A DNA stretch of 24,359 bases from an uncultured Ruminococcus sp. (GCF_937915125.1 NZ_CALDMP010000101.1:1-24359); one strand, 5' to 3'. Counted from the first letter of the stretch, positions 14,735 through 21,991 are shown. A program made the numbers and translations. Notes: generated by a model not told the origin, from the letters alone.

Positions 14735-15067
14735 ATGTATACCGAACACACAGAACATAAGCCGGCAGAGCTGCCGGAGCAGATGCCGCCGGAATCGGTT
14801 CTGTCAGATGTGGCAGAGCTGTTTAAGATCTTCGGCGATCTCACACGGGTGCGGATCATTTTCGTGCTGTTCCGCCACGAAGAATGCGTCCGTGATATTG
14901 CACAGAAGCTGGACATGACCCAGTCTGCCATCTCTCACCAGCTCCGGATCCTGAAGCAGTCCCGGCTTGTCACCAGCCGGCGGGAAGGAAAAACGATTTT
15001 TTATTCCCTGGCGGATTCACATATTTCCTCCATTTTCGGACAGGCGCTGGAACATATTCAGGAATAA
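14735..15067 (+). CDS. ArsR/SmtB-family metal-responsive repressor
   Basis: A 110-residue winged-helix repressor. The recognition helix region is DMTQSAISHQLRILKQSRLV and the wing is SRREGKTIFYSL. The C-terminal helix has D94-x-H96, H107 and E110, with the same spacing as the alpha-5 zinc ligands of SmtB (D104, H106, H117, E120). C51 sits where SmtB has its alpha-3 Cys. Zn or a similar divalent metal is therefore the likely signal; metal binding should release the protein from DNA. ATG 14735 has GGGAGG 4 bases upstream, and that site begins only 7 bases after the MITE. No transporter or metallothionein gene is adjacent. E110 is the last residue, so the site sits at the extreme C-terminus. Confidence 0.92.
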   Translation: MYTEHTEHKPAELPEQMPPESVLSDVAELFKIFGDLTRVRIIFVLFRHEECVRDIAQKLDMTQSAISHQLRILKQSRLVTSRREGKTIFYSLADSHISSIFGQALEHIQE

Positions 15068-15109
15068 CTCCTGCTGTCAAAAACTTTTTGAGAAACCAGG
15101 GAAAACCAC

Positions 15110-15138
15110 TTGCTTTTTTTTTGGAAATCTGTTATAAT
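15110..15138 (+). promoter_or_regulatory. Ferredoxin gene promoter
   Basis: TTGCTT (15110-15115) and TATAAT (15133-15138) are separated by 17 bases. Confidence 0.75.
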
Positions 15139-15192
15139 GGGGTGTAGCAGAACAGAATGTCCTGCTGATTCGAACACGGAGGTGAATTCCAA

Positions 15193-15363
15193 ATGGCATA
15201 TAAAATTACAGACGCATGTATCAGCTGCGGTACCTGCCAGGGCGCATGTCCGGTAGACGCGATTTCTGAGGGCGCTGACAAGTATGAGATCGCAGAAGAT
15301 ACCTGCATCTCCTGCGGTTCCTGTGCTTCGGAATGTCCGGTAAGTGCAATTGAAGCAGACTAA
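15193..15363 (+). CDS. 2[4Fe-4S] ferredoxin
   Basis: A 56-residue small ferredoxin beginning MAYKITDACISCG. Two CxxCxxCxxxCP motifs (CISCGTCQGACP and CISCGSCASECP) provide eight Cys ligands for two [4Fe-4S] clusters, as in clostridial ferredoxins. It is a cytosolic low-potential electron carrier for pyruvate:ferredoxin oxidoreductase, hydrogenases and similar enzymes. GGAGGTG lies 8 bases before ATG 15193. It is monocistronic with its own promoter and terminator, which fits a highly expressed housekeeping carrier. Confidence 0.97.
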   Translation: MAYKITDACISCGTCQGACPVDAISEGADKYEIAEDTCISCGSCASECPVSAIEAD

Positions 15364-15372
15364 GATTCAAAG

Positions 15373-15417
15373 GCTGTCCCGCTCCGGCATTGAGTCGGAC
15401 ACGGGGCAGTTTTTTTA
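15373..15417 (+). terminator. Ferredoxin gene terminator
   Basis: GCTGTCCCG and CGGGGCAG with an inner CTCCG/CGGAC form an interrupted stem followed by a run of seven T. Confidence 0.85.
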
Positions 15418-15418
15418 T

Positions 15419-15451
15419 GGCAACACCGCACAAGCTTTGTGCGGTATTGCC
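15419..15451 (+). repeat. Minimal MITE derivative: two TIRs joined back to back
   Basis: GGCAACACCGCACAAG is directly followed by CTTTGTGCGGTATTGCC, with all internal sequence of the 171-bp element missing. This gives a nearly perfect 33-base palindrome between the ferredoxin terminator and the lipoprotein gene. Confidence 0.8.
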
Positions 15452-15515
15452 CTATATGATCCCGAAATAAACCGGGCGTGGCTGTCCGGACAGAGGAAAG
15501 GAATGTCAAAACCAC

Positions 15516-16139
15516 ATGAACAAAACATTTGGAAAGATGCTCAGTCTTTTTATGGGCGGCGTACTGCTGCTCACGGCGGCAGGCTGCGGAAAAAAAGAAG
15601 AAGGGCGTGTGCGTGATCTGGACGGCGAATCTGCCGCAGTGACAGAGACCACCAAAGAACCCCGCAAAGTGGAAGTAAAGACCGGCGAAGTAGGCGAAGA
15701 GGTCAGCGTGCAGGATGTACATGTCACGGTGGACAAGGCATATCTGCCTTCCTATACGTTTATGGATGATGACCAGGAGCTCGGTCTGATCTTCTTCCAG
15801 ATCACCATCCAGAATGAGACGGATCGGTCTATTTCTGCCAATATGCTGTCCCGTTCCTATGCCATTGAAACGGATGGAGAGGCTTTTCCCGGCGTAACAG
15901 TACGCTGTAGCCGGTTCATTTACAGACAGTTTGGTGAGGATGCAGAGGATTTTGCGGATCCCATCGAGGCTGGCGAAACACGCCAGGGCTATATCTGTCT
16001 GGAAGTGCCGGCAGATTTTCAGGTGGCAACGCTGATGTATTTCCCTGGTGCCGGTGTGCTGGACTGGACAGAAGCGTATACTTTTGAGATTCCCAGAGCA
16101 GATATGGAACCGGCGCCTGATCCGGTTCTGCCGTTCTGA
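15516..16139 (+). CDS. DUF4352-like lipoprotein
   Basis: A 207-residue exported lipoprotein. The signal peptide (1-23) ends in a lipobox TAAGC (C24), followed by a charged linker (about 25-60). The remaining part is an Ig-like beta domain: VQDVHVTVDKAYL, GLIFFQITIQNETDRSI, a central segment, AGETRQGYICLEVPADF, and a C-terminal strand. This order matches DUF4352-type surface domains. The function is unknown; such proteins often sit on the outer membrane face and may bind ligands or protein partners. The GAGGAAAGGA site is about 13 bases from ATG 15516, longer than usual; an out-of-frame ATG at 15503 is nearer but gives only a short peptide. No promoter is evident after the ferredoxin terminator. 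Confidence 0.8.
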   Translation: MNKTFGKMLSLFMGGVLLLTAAGCGKKEEGRVRDLDGESAAVTETTKEPRKVEVKTGEVGEEVSVQDVHVTVDKAYLPSYTFMDDDQELGLIFFQITIQNETDRSISANMLSRSYAIETDGEAFPGVTVRCSRFIYRQFGEDAEDFADPIEAGETRQGYICLEVPADFQVATLMYFPGAGVLDWTEAYTFEIPRADMEPAPDPVLPF

Positions 16140-16165
16140 TCGGGCGTGCATTCCGTGTTTCATAA

Positions 16166-16208
16166 GGCTGCTGCAAGATTTTTCTGCTTCTTGCAGCAGC
16201 TGTTTTGT
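16166..16208 (+). terminator. Terminator of the lipoprotein gene
   Basis: GCTGCTGCAAG (16167-16177) pairs perfectly with CTTGCAGCAGC (16190-16200), followed by TGTTTTGTT. Confidence 0.85.
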
Positions 16209-16272
16209 TGAAGAGAACACCGACAATCTTTGTTTGAATTTTTTGAGAAGTTTTGTTTTTCAGAACAAGCAC

Positions 16273-16301
16273 TTGACTTTTCCAAAACTCCCTGGTACAA
16301 T
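16273..16301 (+). promoter_or_regulatory. Promoter of the coiled-coil/sigma-4-like gene pair
   Basis: TTGACT (16273-16278) and TACAAT (16296-16301) are separated by 17 bases with a TGG extended -10. Confidence 0.7.
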
Positions 16302-16354
16302 CCGGTTTGAAGAGCACATGAACTCGTACATGCCGGAAAGGAGAAGTCTATTTT

Positions 16355-16594
16355 ATGAATGCTATGTTGTATCAGTATGGTATCAGTCTGCATCTTTTGA
16401 AAAGCAGGATCGAGGAATTGCGGCAGCAGATGAAAGATTCCCGGCTTTCGCCTCTGGAGACCCAGTCGCTGGAGGCAAGACGGCGTCTGCTCAGCGAAGA
16501 AGTCCATGAGATCGAACAGGTCATGGAGACAATTCTGCCCTATTCGGATGCTGAAGCTGCGGTGGAACAGGCAGGTGACAGCTTTTGCGCATGA
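16355..16594 (+). CDS. Small coiled-coil protein of unknown function
   Basis: A 79-residue protein that I do not recognise. Residues 11-65 are rich in Glu, Arg, Leu and Gln with heptad-like spacing (LHLLKSRIEELRQQM, LEARRRLLSEEVHEIEQVMETI), so an alpha-helical hairpin or coiled coil is likely. AAAGGAG lies 11 bases before ATG 16355; ATG 16364 in the same frame is an alternative. Its stop codon overlaps the start of the next gene (ATGA), so the two are translationally coupled and may act together, for instance as partner or regulator of the HTH protein. Confidence 0.65.
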   Translation: MNAMLYQYGISLHLLKSRIEELRQQMKDSRLSPLETQSLEARRRLLSEEVHEIEQVMETILPYSDAEAAVEQAGDSFCA

Positions 16595-16866
16595 CGAAAG
16601 ATGTGTGGGATTCACTGTTGTTTTCAATGGATTCCCAAGTGGAACGCAGGGAGAAAAAACGGGTCGCCTGTCATATTGCAAAAAATATCATCGAAAATGA
16701 ACTTTCTGCGAGACAAAAGCAGATTCTTGTGTTATACTATAAGGAGAAGAAAACCATGCCGGAGATCGCACATGCTCTGGGTGTGAATGTTTCTACAGTT
16801 TCCCGCACCCATCGCCGTGCCTGTGATTCCATCCGCAGCCGGCTCAGAGCGTATGATCTGTTTTAG
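16591..16866 (+). CDS. Small sigma-70 region 4-like HTH protein
   Basis: A 91-residue basic protein. The C-terminal half is a typical sigma region 4 / LuxR-like HTH: LSARQKQILVLYYKEKKTM, then PEIAHALGVNVSTVSRTHRRACDSIRS. The N-terminal 38 residues are charged and too short for sigma region 2, so it cannot be a complete sigma factor. Region-4-only proteins include phage-type activators, YlxM-like proteins, and one partner of split sigma factors such as the SigO/RsoA pair. ATG 16591 overlaps the upstream stop codon. A hairpin follows downstream. No target can be inferred. Confidence 0.75.
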   Translation: MTKDVWDSLLFSMDSQVERREKKRVACHIAKNIIENELSARQKQILVLYYKEKKTMPEIAHALGVNVSTVSRTHRRACDSIRSRLRAYDLF

Positions 16867-16901
16867 GCATGGGAAAGAATGAGGAATGAGGCGTTAGGGC
16901 G

Positions 16902-16935
16902 GTGTTCGCATGTTAAGGGTGCGAACACAAAAATA
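16902..16935 (+). terminator. Hairpin after the sigma-4-like gene
   Basis: GTGTTCGCA (16902-16910) and TGCGAACAC (16920-16928) pair perfectly around a 9-base loop. It is followed by A-rich sequence rather than T, so it may be a terminator for the opposite direction or a regulatory stem. Confidence 0.4.
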
Positions 16936-17005
16936 AGAAATATGTATCCCCGAAGCTTATGCACTTATTCCGGTTATTCTAAGACATTCGGAGGAAAAAC
17001 CACTG

Positions 17006-18334
17006 ATGAAAACACCAGTCTACGACTTTTTATTACAATATGCAGCACAGGATCCGGTACGGATGCACATGCCCGGACACAAGGGTCGGCTGGGCGCACC
17101 GGCACTCCAACAGGCGGCAGAGTTGGATCTGACGGAGATCCCCGGTGCAGACAGCCTTTTTGAAGCGTCCGGGATCCTGGCGGAGAGCGAAGCAAATGCA
17201 GCGTCTCTCTACGGGACAGCGTATACGTTCTATTCCTGCGCCGGTTCTACCCTCTGCATCCAGACTATGCTGCTCCTCATGAAGCAGGAGGGCAGGGCTG
17301 TCATTGCGGCACGGAATGTACACCGGGCATTTTTGAATGCCTGTGTGCTGCTGGATCTGACGGTACAGTGGGTCTATCCCAGAGAGAGCGACGGCATTCT
17401 GTCGGGTACATATGCCCCGGAGGATTTCGAGGCAGTGCTGGAACAGCTCCACCGTCCGGCGTGTATTTATGTAACTTCGCCGGACTATCTGGGGCGTGTG
17501 GCGGATATCGGGGCGCTGGCGGAGATCTGCCGGAAATATCATGCCAAGCTTCTGGTGGACAATGCCCACGGTGCCCATCTGGCATTTCTGCCGTGGCAGG
17601 GGCATCCCATTCAGCTGGGTGCAGACTATTGCTGCGATTCGGCGCATAAAATGCTGTCGGGGCTGACGGGGACGGCATATCTCCACGTGCGCAGTGATAT
17701 TGACACCGATGCCCAGCGGGTACGTGATGCTATGGCAATGTTTGCTTCCACCAGCCCGTCCTACCTTATGCTGGCATCTCTGGACTGGTGCAACCGGGAA
17801 CTGGCTTCGCCCTTGTTCCGGGAACAGCTGTGGGAGGTCATAGAGTATGTCCAGGCGCTGAAATGCCATTTTTCGTCCCGCTATGTGTTCGTGGACGGCG
17901 ATCCCTTGCACCTGACCATTGATGCAGCGGCAAGCGGATGTGCCGGAACGGAACTGGCGGCGTATCTGGAGGAAAACGGCGTTATTCCGGAATATGCGGA
18001 TTTGTACAACGTGGTACTTCTCTGTTCGGCTGGAAGTACAAAGGAAGATTTCTGCCGGCTCCAACAGGCACTGGAACAGTTTACGCCGGAACAGCCGCCT
18101 GTAACGGAAAAATATGCCCTGCCTCGTCCGGAAACTGTCTGTGGTATCCGGGAGGCTGCGCTGGCACCGCAGGAGACCATTCCCATGGTGGAAAGCTTCG
18201 GCAGAATTTGCGCAGCGGTAAAGGTACCCTGTCCGCCGGCGGTGCCCATCGTGCTCAGCGGCGAACGGATCGACCAGAATTGCATTTCTGTGTGCAAAGG
18301 GTATGGCATTTCTGAAATAAATGTGGTACAATAA
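17006..18334 (+). CDS. PLP-dependent Orn/Lys/Arg decarboxylase-family protein (YaaO-like)
   Basis: A 442-residue fold-type I PLP enzyme. The N-terminal HMPGHKG motif (21-27), the D185-x-x-H188 PLP-binding segment (VDNAHGAH) and the Schiff-base K215 in DSAHKML are those of the Orn/Lys/Arg decarboxylase family. A C-terminal domain follows from about 360. The length suits the short YaaO/SpeA-like group rather than the long inducible decarboxylases. The substrate cannot be set from sequence; arginine or lysine decarboxylation for polyamine synthesis is the family's usual role. GGAGG lies 11 bases before ATG 17006. It is 64 bases upstream of holB, as in the B. subtilis yaaO-tmk-...-holB cluster, but tmk is missing here. 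Confidence 0.87.
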   Translation: MKTPVYDFLLQYAAQDPVRMHMPGHKGRLGAPALQQAAELDLTEIPGADSLFEASGILAESEANAASLYGTAYTFYSCAGSTLCIQTMLLLMKQEGRAVIAARNVHRAFLNACVLLDLTVQWVYPRESDGILSGTYAPEDFEAVLEQLHRPACIYVTSPDYLGRVADIGALAEICRKYHAKLLVDNAHGAHLAFLPWQGHPIQLGADYCCDSAHKMLSGLTGTAYLHVRSDIDTDAQRVRDAMAMFASTSPSYLMLASLDWCNRELASPLFREQLWEVIEYVQALKCHFSSRYVFVDGDPLHLTIDAAASGCAGTELAAYLEENGVIPEYADLYNVVLLCSAGSTKEDFCRLQQALEQFTPEQPPVTEKYALPRPETVCGIREAALAPQETIPMVESFGRICAAVKVPCPPAVPIVLSGERIDQNCISVCKGYGISEINVVQ

Positions 18335-18398
18335 AAATTAGGAATGTCGGTATCGCCTGGGGCGATGGATTTGAAATAATTGGGAGAAAATAGAGATC

Positions 18399-19364
18399 AT
18401 GTTTTATGGAAATGAACCTGTGCTGGAGACCCTGCACGGAATGCTGCGGCGGGATCGTGCCGCCCATGGTTTTCTCTTTTATGGAGAAGCCGGTTTGGGG
18501 AAAAAGACCCTTGCAAAGCGGTTTATGGCGGAAATGCTCTGCACCGGGACGGAAAAGCCCTGCGGTCAGTGCAAGTCTTGCCGGATGCTGGCAGACGGAG
18601 TGCACCCCGATGTCCGCTATGCGGAACATACGGGAAAACGGGGCGGATTTTCAGTGGATACCGTGCGGGAGATCGGCATGGATCTGGTTTCGCCGCCAAA
18701 TGAGGGCAAGGCAAAATTTTATCTCTTCTGTGACTGCGATAATATGGATGCGCGCTCCCAGAATCTGCTGCTGAAAGCAGTGGAGGAACCGCCGGAATAT
18801 GTGTATTTCATCTTCACGGCAGCTGCACCCACTGTGCTCCTGCCGACGGTGCGCTCCCGGATCATCTCCCTGGCTGTGACGCCAGTGACGGAACAGCAGT
18901 GTCTTCAGGCACTGACGGAGCGTGGATATGCACCGGAAGAATGCCAGGAAGCAATTGCGGCGTTTCACGGCAATATCGGACAATGTCTGAATTTTCTGGA
19001 AAAAGAGGAAATTCGCAGCATCGTTGGATTGACAAAATCCGCAATCAATAGTATAATAAATAGGAACGAATATGCGCTGCTCCAGGCGGTGGGAACTCTG
19101 GGAAAAGAACGGGAACAGGCGATGCTGTTTCTGATGCTGTTTGACCGCACCCTCCGGGATGCTATGGCGCTGAAATATGATGCCGGTGGGGCTTGTATCG
19201 GCTGCGATGCCGCCGGTGCGGCAAAGCTTTCGGAACGGCTTTCCACTGCCGCCGCCCAGACAATGCATCTGGCGGTGGACAAGGCATATGCGGCACTGGA
19301 GGCAAATGTGAATCTTCCTCTGGCACTGGCGGCACTCTGTGCGTCCTGTATGGATGCCGGTTGA
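18399..19364 (+). CDS. holB: DNA polymerase III delta' subunit
   Basis: A 321-residue clamp-loader subunit. A Walker A-like loop GEAGLGKKT (29-37) is followed by a zinc-binding set C48, C55, C58 and C61, then the FYLFCDCDNMDARSQNLLLKAVEEPP segment in the Walker B region and TVRSRI (the SRC-like motif). C-terminal collar-like helices complete the usual length. Delta' works with DnaX and delta to load the sliding clamp. GGGAGA is 11 bases before ATG 18399. It lies between the yaaO-like gene and ricT, the order known from Bacillus. Confidence 0.95.
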   Translation: MFYGNEPVLETLHGMLRRDRAAHGFLFYGEAGLGKKTLAKRFMAEMLCTGTEKPCGQCKSCRMLADGVHPDVRYAEHTGKRGGFSVDTVREIGMDLVSPPNEGKAKFYLFCDCDNMDARSQNLLLKAVEEPPEYVYFIFTAAAPTVLLPTVRSRIISLAVTPVTEQQCLQALTERGYAPEECQEAIAAFHGNIGQCLNFLEKEEIRSIVGLTKSAINSIINRNEYALLQAVGTLGKEREQAMLFLMLFDRTLRDAMALKYDAGGACIGCDAAGAAKLSERLSTAAAQTMHLAVDKAYAALEANVNLPLALAALCASCMDAG

Positions 19365-19403
19365 AAGGCGAAGGAAAACATGTGAATAGAACGGCTGTAA
19401 TCA

Positions 19404-19416
19404 GGGGCAACGCCCC
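19404..19416. other. Small GC-rich hairpin between holB and ricT
   Basis: GGGGC-AAC-GCCCC lies in the 124-base gap and is followed by CC rather than T. It may be an RNA processing or stability stem; no promoter is clear in this gap. Confidence 0.35.
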
Positions 19417-19488
19417 CCACAAGCACACGTTTCAATTGCCCTGGATTGATAACATTGATTCAGCAATATGCAATAGAAAGGACAATCT

Positions 19489-20355
19489 ATGATTGAAATT
19501 ATCGGTGTTCGTTTCAAAGATAACGGCAAGATCTATTATTTTTCACCTGACGGCAATCAGGTGAAGGCAGGGGATCTGGTTATTACCGAAACGGCACGTG
19601 GTACGGAATGCGGCGAGGTCGCCATTCCCAATAAGAAAATACCCAAAACAGAAGTGACATCTCCCCTAAAGCCCATCATCCGGGTGGCGAACCGGGATGA
19701 CCGGCGGATATTGGAGCTGAACCGCAAACGGGAAGCAAAGGCGTTTCAGGTCTGTCAGCAGAAGATCGCTCTTCGTGGGCTGAAAATGAATCTGGTGGAT
19801 GTGGAGTGTACCTTTGACAACAGCAAGCTGCTCTTCTATTTTACCGCAGACAACCGGGTGGATTTCCGAGAACTGGTCAAGGATCTGGCGGCTGTTTTTC
19901 GCACACGTATCGAATTGCGGCAGATCGGCGTCCGGGACAAAGCGAAGATCCTGGGCGGCATGGGTATCTGCGGCAGAGAATTCTGCTGTAAGGGGCATTT
20001 GCAGGATTTCCAGCCGGTTTCTATCCGTATGGCAAAGGAACAGGGCTTGTCTCTGAATCCGTCGAAGATCTCCGGCTGCTGCGGCAGACTCATGTGCTGT
20101 CTGAAATATGAGCAGAATGTCTATGAAGAGCTTCTGCGCATTACCCCGAAGGTGGGTGCACTTGTGGCAATGGCAGACGGCACCCATGCAAAGGTCTGTG
20201 AGATTAATCCCCTTACCGGTGACCTGAAGGTCATGCCGGATAAGTCAGATGTGCCCGTAAAGGTCAACCGCAAGGATATCACGGTGCTCCGGGACGGAAA
20301 AATCAAGGTGAATCAGGCGGAACGCAAAGCGCTCAAAGCCTTGGAAGATCAATAA
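19489..20355 (+). CDS. ricT: PSP1-domain protein RicT (YaaT)
   Basis: A 288-residue cytosolic protein. The PSP1 fold is marked by IIGVRFKDNGKIYYF at the N-terminus and VECTFDNSKLLFYFTADNRVDFRELVKDLA. A Cys-rich core follows with C161, C166, C167 (GICGREFCCKGHL) and C197, C198, C203, C204 (CCGRLMCCLKYE). In B. subtilis RicT forms an Fe-S complex with RicA and RicF that affects RNase Y-dependent mRNA processing, sporulation and competence. Those partners are not in the window. AAAGGA lies 8 bases upstream of ATG 19489. It follows holB, as in Bacillus. Confidence 0.95.
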   Translation: MIEIIGVRFKDNGKIYYFSPDGNQVKAGDLVITETARGTECGEVAIPNKKIPKTEVTSPLKPIIRVANRDDRRILELNRKREAKAFQVCQQKIALRGLKMNLVDVECTFDNSKLLFYFTADNRVDFRELVKDLAAVFRTRIELRQIGVRDKAKILGGMGICGREFCCKGHLQDFQPVSIRMAKEQGLSLNPSKISGCCGRLMCCLKYEQNVYEELLRITPKVGALVAMADGTHAKVCEINPLTGDLKVMPDKSDVPVKVNRKDITVLRDGKIKVNQAERKALKALEDQ

Positions 20356-20391
20356 AATACGATTCTATCTTATGAATTGGAGGTAATTATC

Positions 20392-21237
20392 ATGCAATCC
20401 GACAGACAGCCCACATCCCGAAAAAATGCACGCCGTGTCCGGTATGACCGGATTCTTGCTGTGCTGCTCGTCCTGATCTTGCTGATCGTGCTGCTTGTGA
20501 AATGCTGTTCCAGCTGTTCCAGCAGTAAGGAAAAGAAAAAAGACCAGGTGACGACCACAACAGCGGCTACAGAACCTACCACAGAGGAACAGAATTATTC
20601 CAATGTGGTATACCTCAGTCCGTCCAACCAGGCAGATAATGCGTTTACAGTTGGTGATACCAATGAAGCCGCAGAATGCCGCAACATTGCACAGAAAACG
20701 GCGGCGATCCTGCAGCAGTCCGGTCTGACGGTCATTGTTGCCGGGGAGAACGACAGCCTGGAGAGCAAGACTGCTATGGGTGACAATGGTCTTGCCGCTT
20801 ATGTGGCGATCCACACCAACGCAGGCACCGGTGTGGGCACAGACTGCTATTACAACAGCGCTTCCGAAGCAAGCAAGGCACTGGCACAGGCAGTGTATGA
20901 TCCGGTGGCTGCCCTGACACCTACGTCTGACCGTGGTCTGATGGACGGCTCTCAGAACGGTTCCGATTCCTATCAGTACGAGATCGGCGCAAACAAGAGT
21001 CCGTGTTGTCTCATCGAAGTGGAATTCCATGACGGTCCCAACGTGGCACAGTGGATTCTGGACAATGAGGACAACATTGCCAACGCCATTGCTACAGGTA
21101 TCTGCAATTATCTTCAGGTGACACCGACAGGCAGTGCTGTCGGCGGTACATCTGCTGTGGGCGGTGACGCAGCTATGGCTGCTACAACAACGGTTTCCCA
21201 GAATGCCATCCAAGATCAATTATCAGCTGGAAACTGA
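20392..21237 (+). CDS. Membrane-anchored Amidase_3-type N-acetylmuramoyl-L-alanine amidase
   Basis: A 281-residue protein. A basic N-terminus and one membrane helix (about 21-36) are followed by a Cys/Ser/Lys and Thr-rich linker, then the amidase domain (about 70-243) and a Gly/Ala/Thr tail. Amidase_3 enzymes cleave the bond between muramic acid and L-Ala of peptidoglycan. The second zinc ligand region (NEAAE, E92/E95), the third (H141 in AIHTNA) and the catalytic Glu region (LIEVEFHD, E209) are visible. The first, usually DPGHGG, reads SPSNQAD, so the first His is missing. ATG 20392 has GGAGGT 7 bases upstream. Its 3' end overlaps queH by 35 bases. Confidence 0.85.
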   Translation: MQSDRQPTSRKNARRVRYDRILAVLLVLILLIVLLVKCCSSCSSSKEKKKDQVTTTTAATEPTTEEQNYSNVVYLSPSNQADNAFTVGDTNEAAECRNIAQKTAAILQQSGLTVIVAGENDSLESKTAMGDNGLAAYVAIHTNAGTGVGTDCYYNSASEASKALAQAVYDPVAALTPTSDRGLMDGSQNGSDSYQYEIGANKSPCCLIEVEFHDGPNVAQWILDNEDNIANAIATGICNYLQVTPTGSAVGGTSAVGGDAAMAATTTVSQNAIQDQLSAGN

Positions 21238-21841
21238 TCGGATTCTGGCGCAGTTGCCGGAGGGACGTGTGCCTGTGCTGTTTCTCCACGCCTGCTGTGC
21301 GCCGTGCAGTAGCTATGTGCTGGAATATCTGAGCCGGTATTTTGCCATTACCCTGTTCTTCTATAATCCGAATATTGCGCCGGAGGAAGAGTATCTCCAC
21401 CGGAAAGCAGAACTGAAACGGTTGGTGCAGGAGATGCCTTTGGGGCATCCGGTGAAAATCGTGGATGGGGATTATTTCCCGGAACGGTTTTATGGGCTGG
21501 CGAAAGGGCTGGAACGGGAACCGGAACGTGGTTTTCGCTGTCAGAGGTGCATCCGGCATCGGCTGGAGGAGACGTTTCGGGCGGCGGCAGAACTGGAGAA
21601 TACGCCGGATTTTGTGTGTACGACATTGACCATCAGCCCCCATAAGGATGCACCATTTATTAACGAAACTGGCAGGGTATTGGCGGAGCAGTATGGGGTA
21701 CCATGGCTGTTTTCGGATTTCAAGAAAAAAGGCGGCTATCAGCGGTCGATTGTGCTGTCACGGGAATATGACCTGTACCGCCAGAATTTCTGCGGCTGTG
21801 TGTATAGCAAGCAGAATAGCGAAATGATTTCAAAAGACTGA
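21203..21841 (+). CDS. queH: Epoxyqueuosine reductase QueH
   Basis: A 212-residue protein of the QueH (DUF208) family, which reduces epoxyqueuosine to queuosine in tRNA as a non-orthologous replacement of QueG. Cys motifs match the family: C31-C32 (HACCAPCSSYVLEYLS), C113-xx-C116, and C197-x-C199 near the C-terminus. They are expected to hold a [4Fe-4S] cluster and a nearby iron centre. The start at 21203 (MPSKINYQLETDRILAQL) fits the family's N-terminus; it overlaps the amidase gene and has no clear ribosome binding site, so coupling to the amidase is likely. The frame is open further upstream. No other queuosine genes are nearby. Confidence 0.92.
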   Translation: MPSKINYQLETDRILAQLPEGRVPVLFLHACCAPCSSYVLEYLSRYFAITLFFYNPNIAPEEEYLHRKAELKRLVQEMPLGHPVKIVDGDYFPERFYGLAKGLEREPERGFRCQRCIRHRLEETFRAAAELENTPDFVCTTLTISPHKDAPFINETGRVLAEQYGVPWLFSDFKKKGGYQRSIVLSREYDLYRQNFCGCVYSKQNSEMISKD

Positions 21842-21955
21842 AATCGGTGTAATCAAGGTCAACGTGATTATCTACTGAACTCGGTCTGCTTGTCCAGCAG
21901 AGCACACATCGCACGCCGCACAAATCCTGGAGCGAATTTTCGTGAAAATTGTCTG

Positions 21956-21984
21956 TTGACACAGCCAGGATTGTGTGCTATACT
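21956..21984 (+). promoter_or_regulatory. thrS leader promoter
   Basis: TTGACA (21956-21961) and TATACT (21979-21984) are separated by 17 bases with a TGC extended -10. It lies about 290 bases before thrS. The region 21842-21955 before it shows a few small inverted repeats only. Confidence 0.85.
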
Positions 21985-21991
21985 AATGTTT

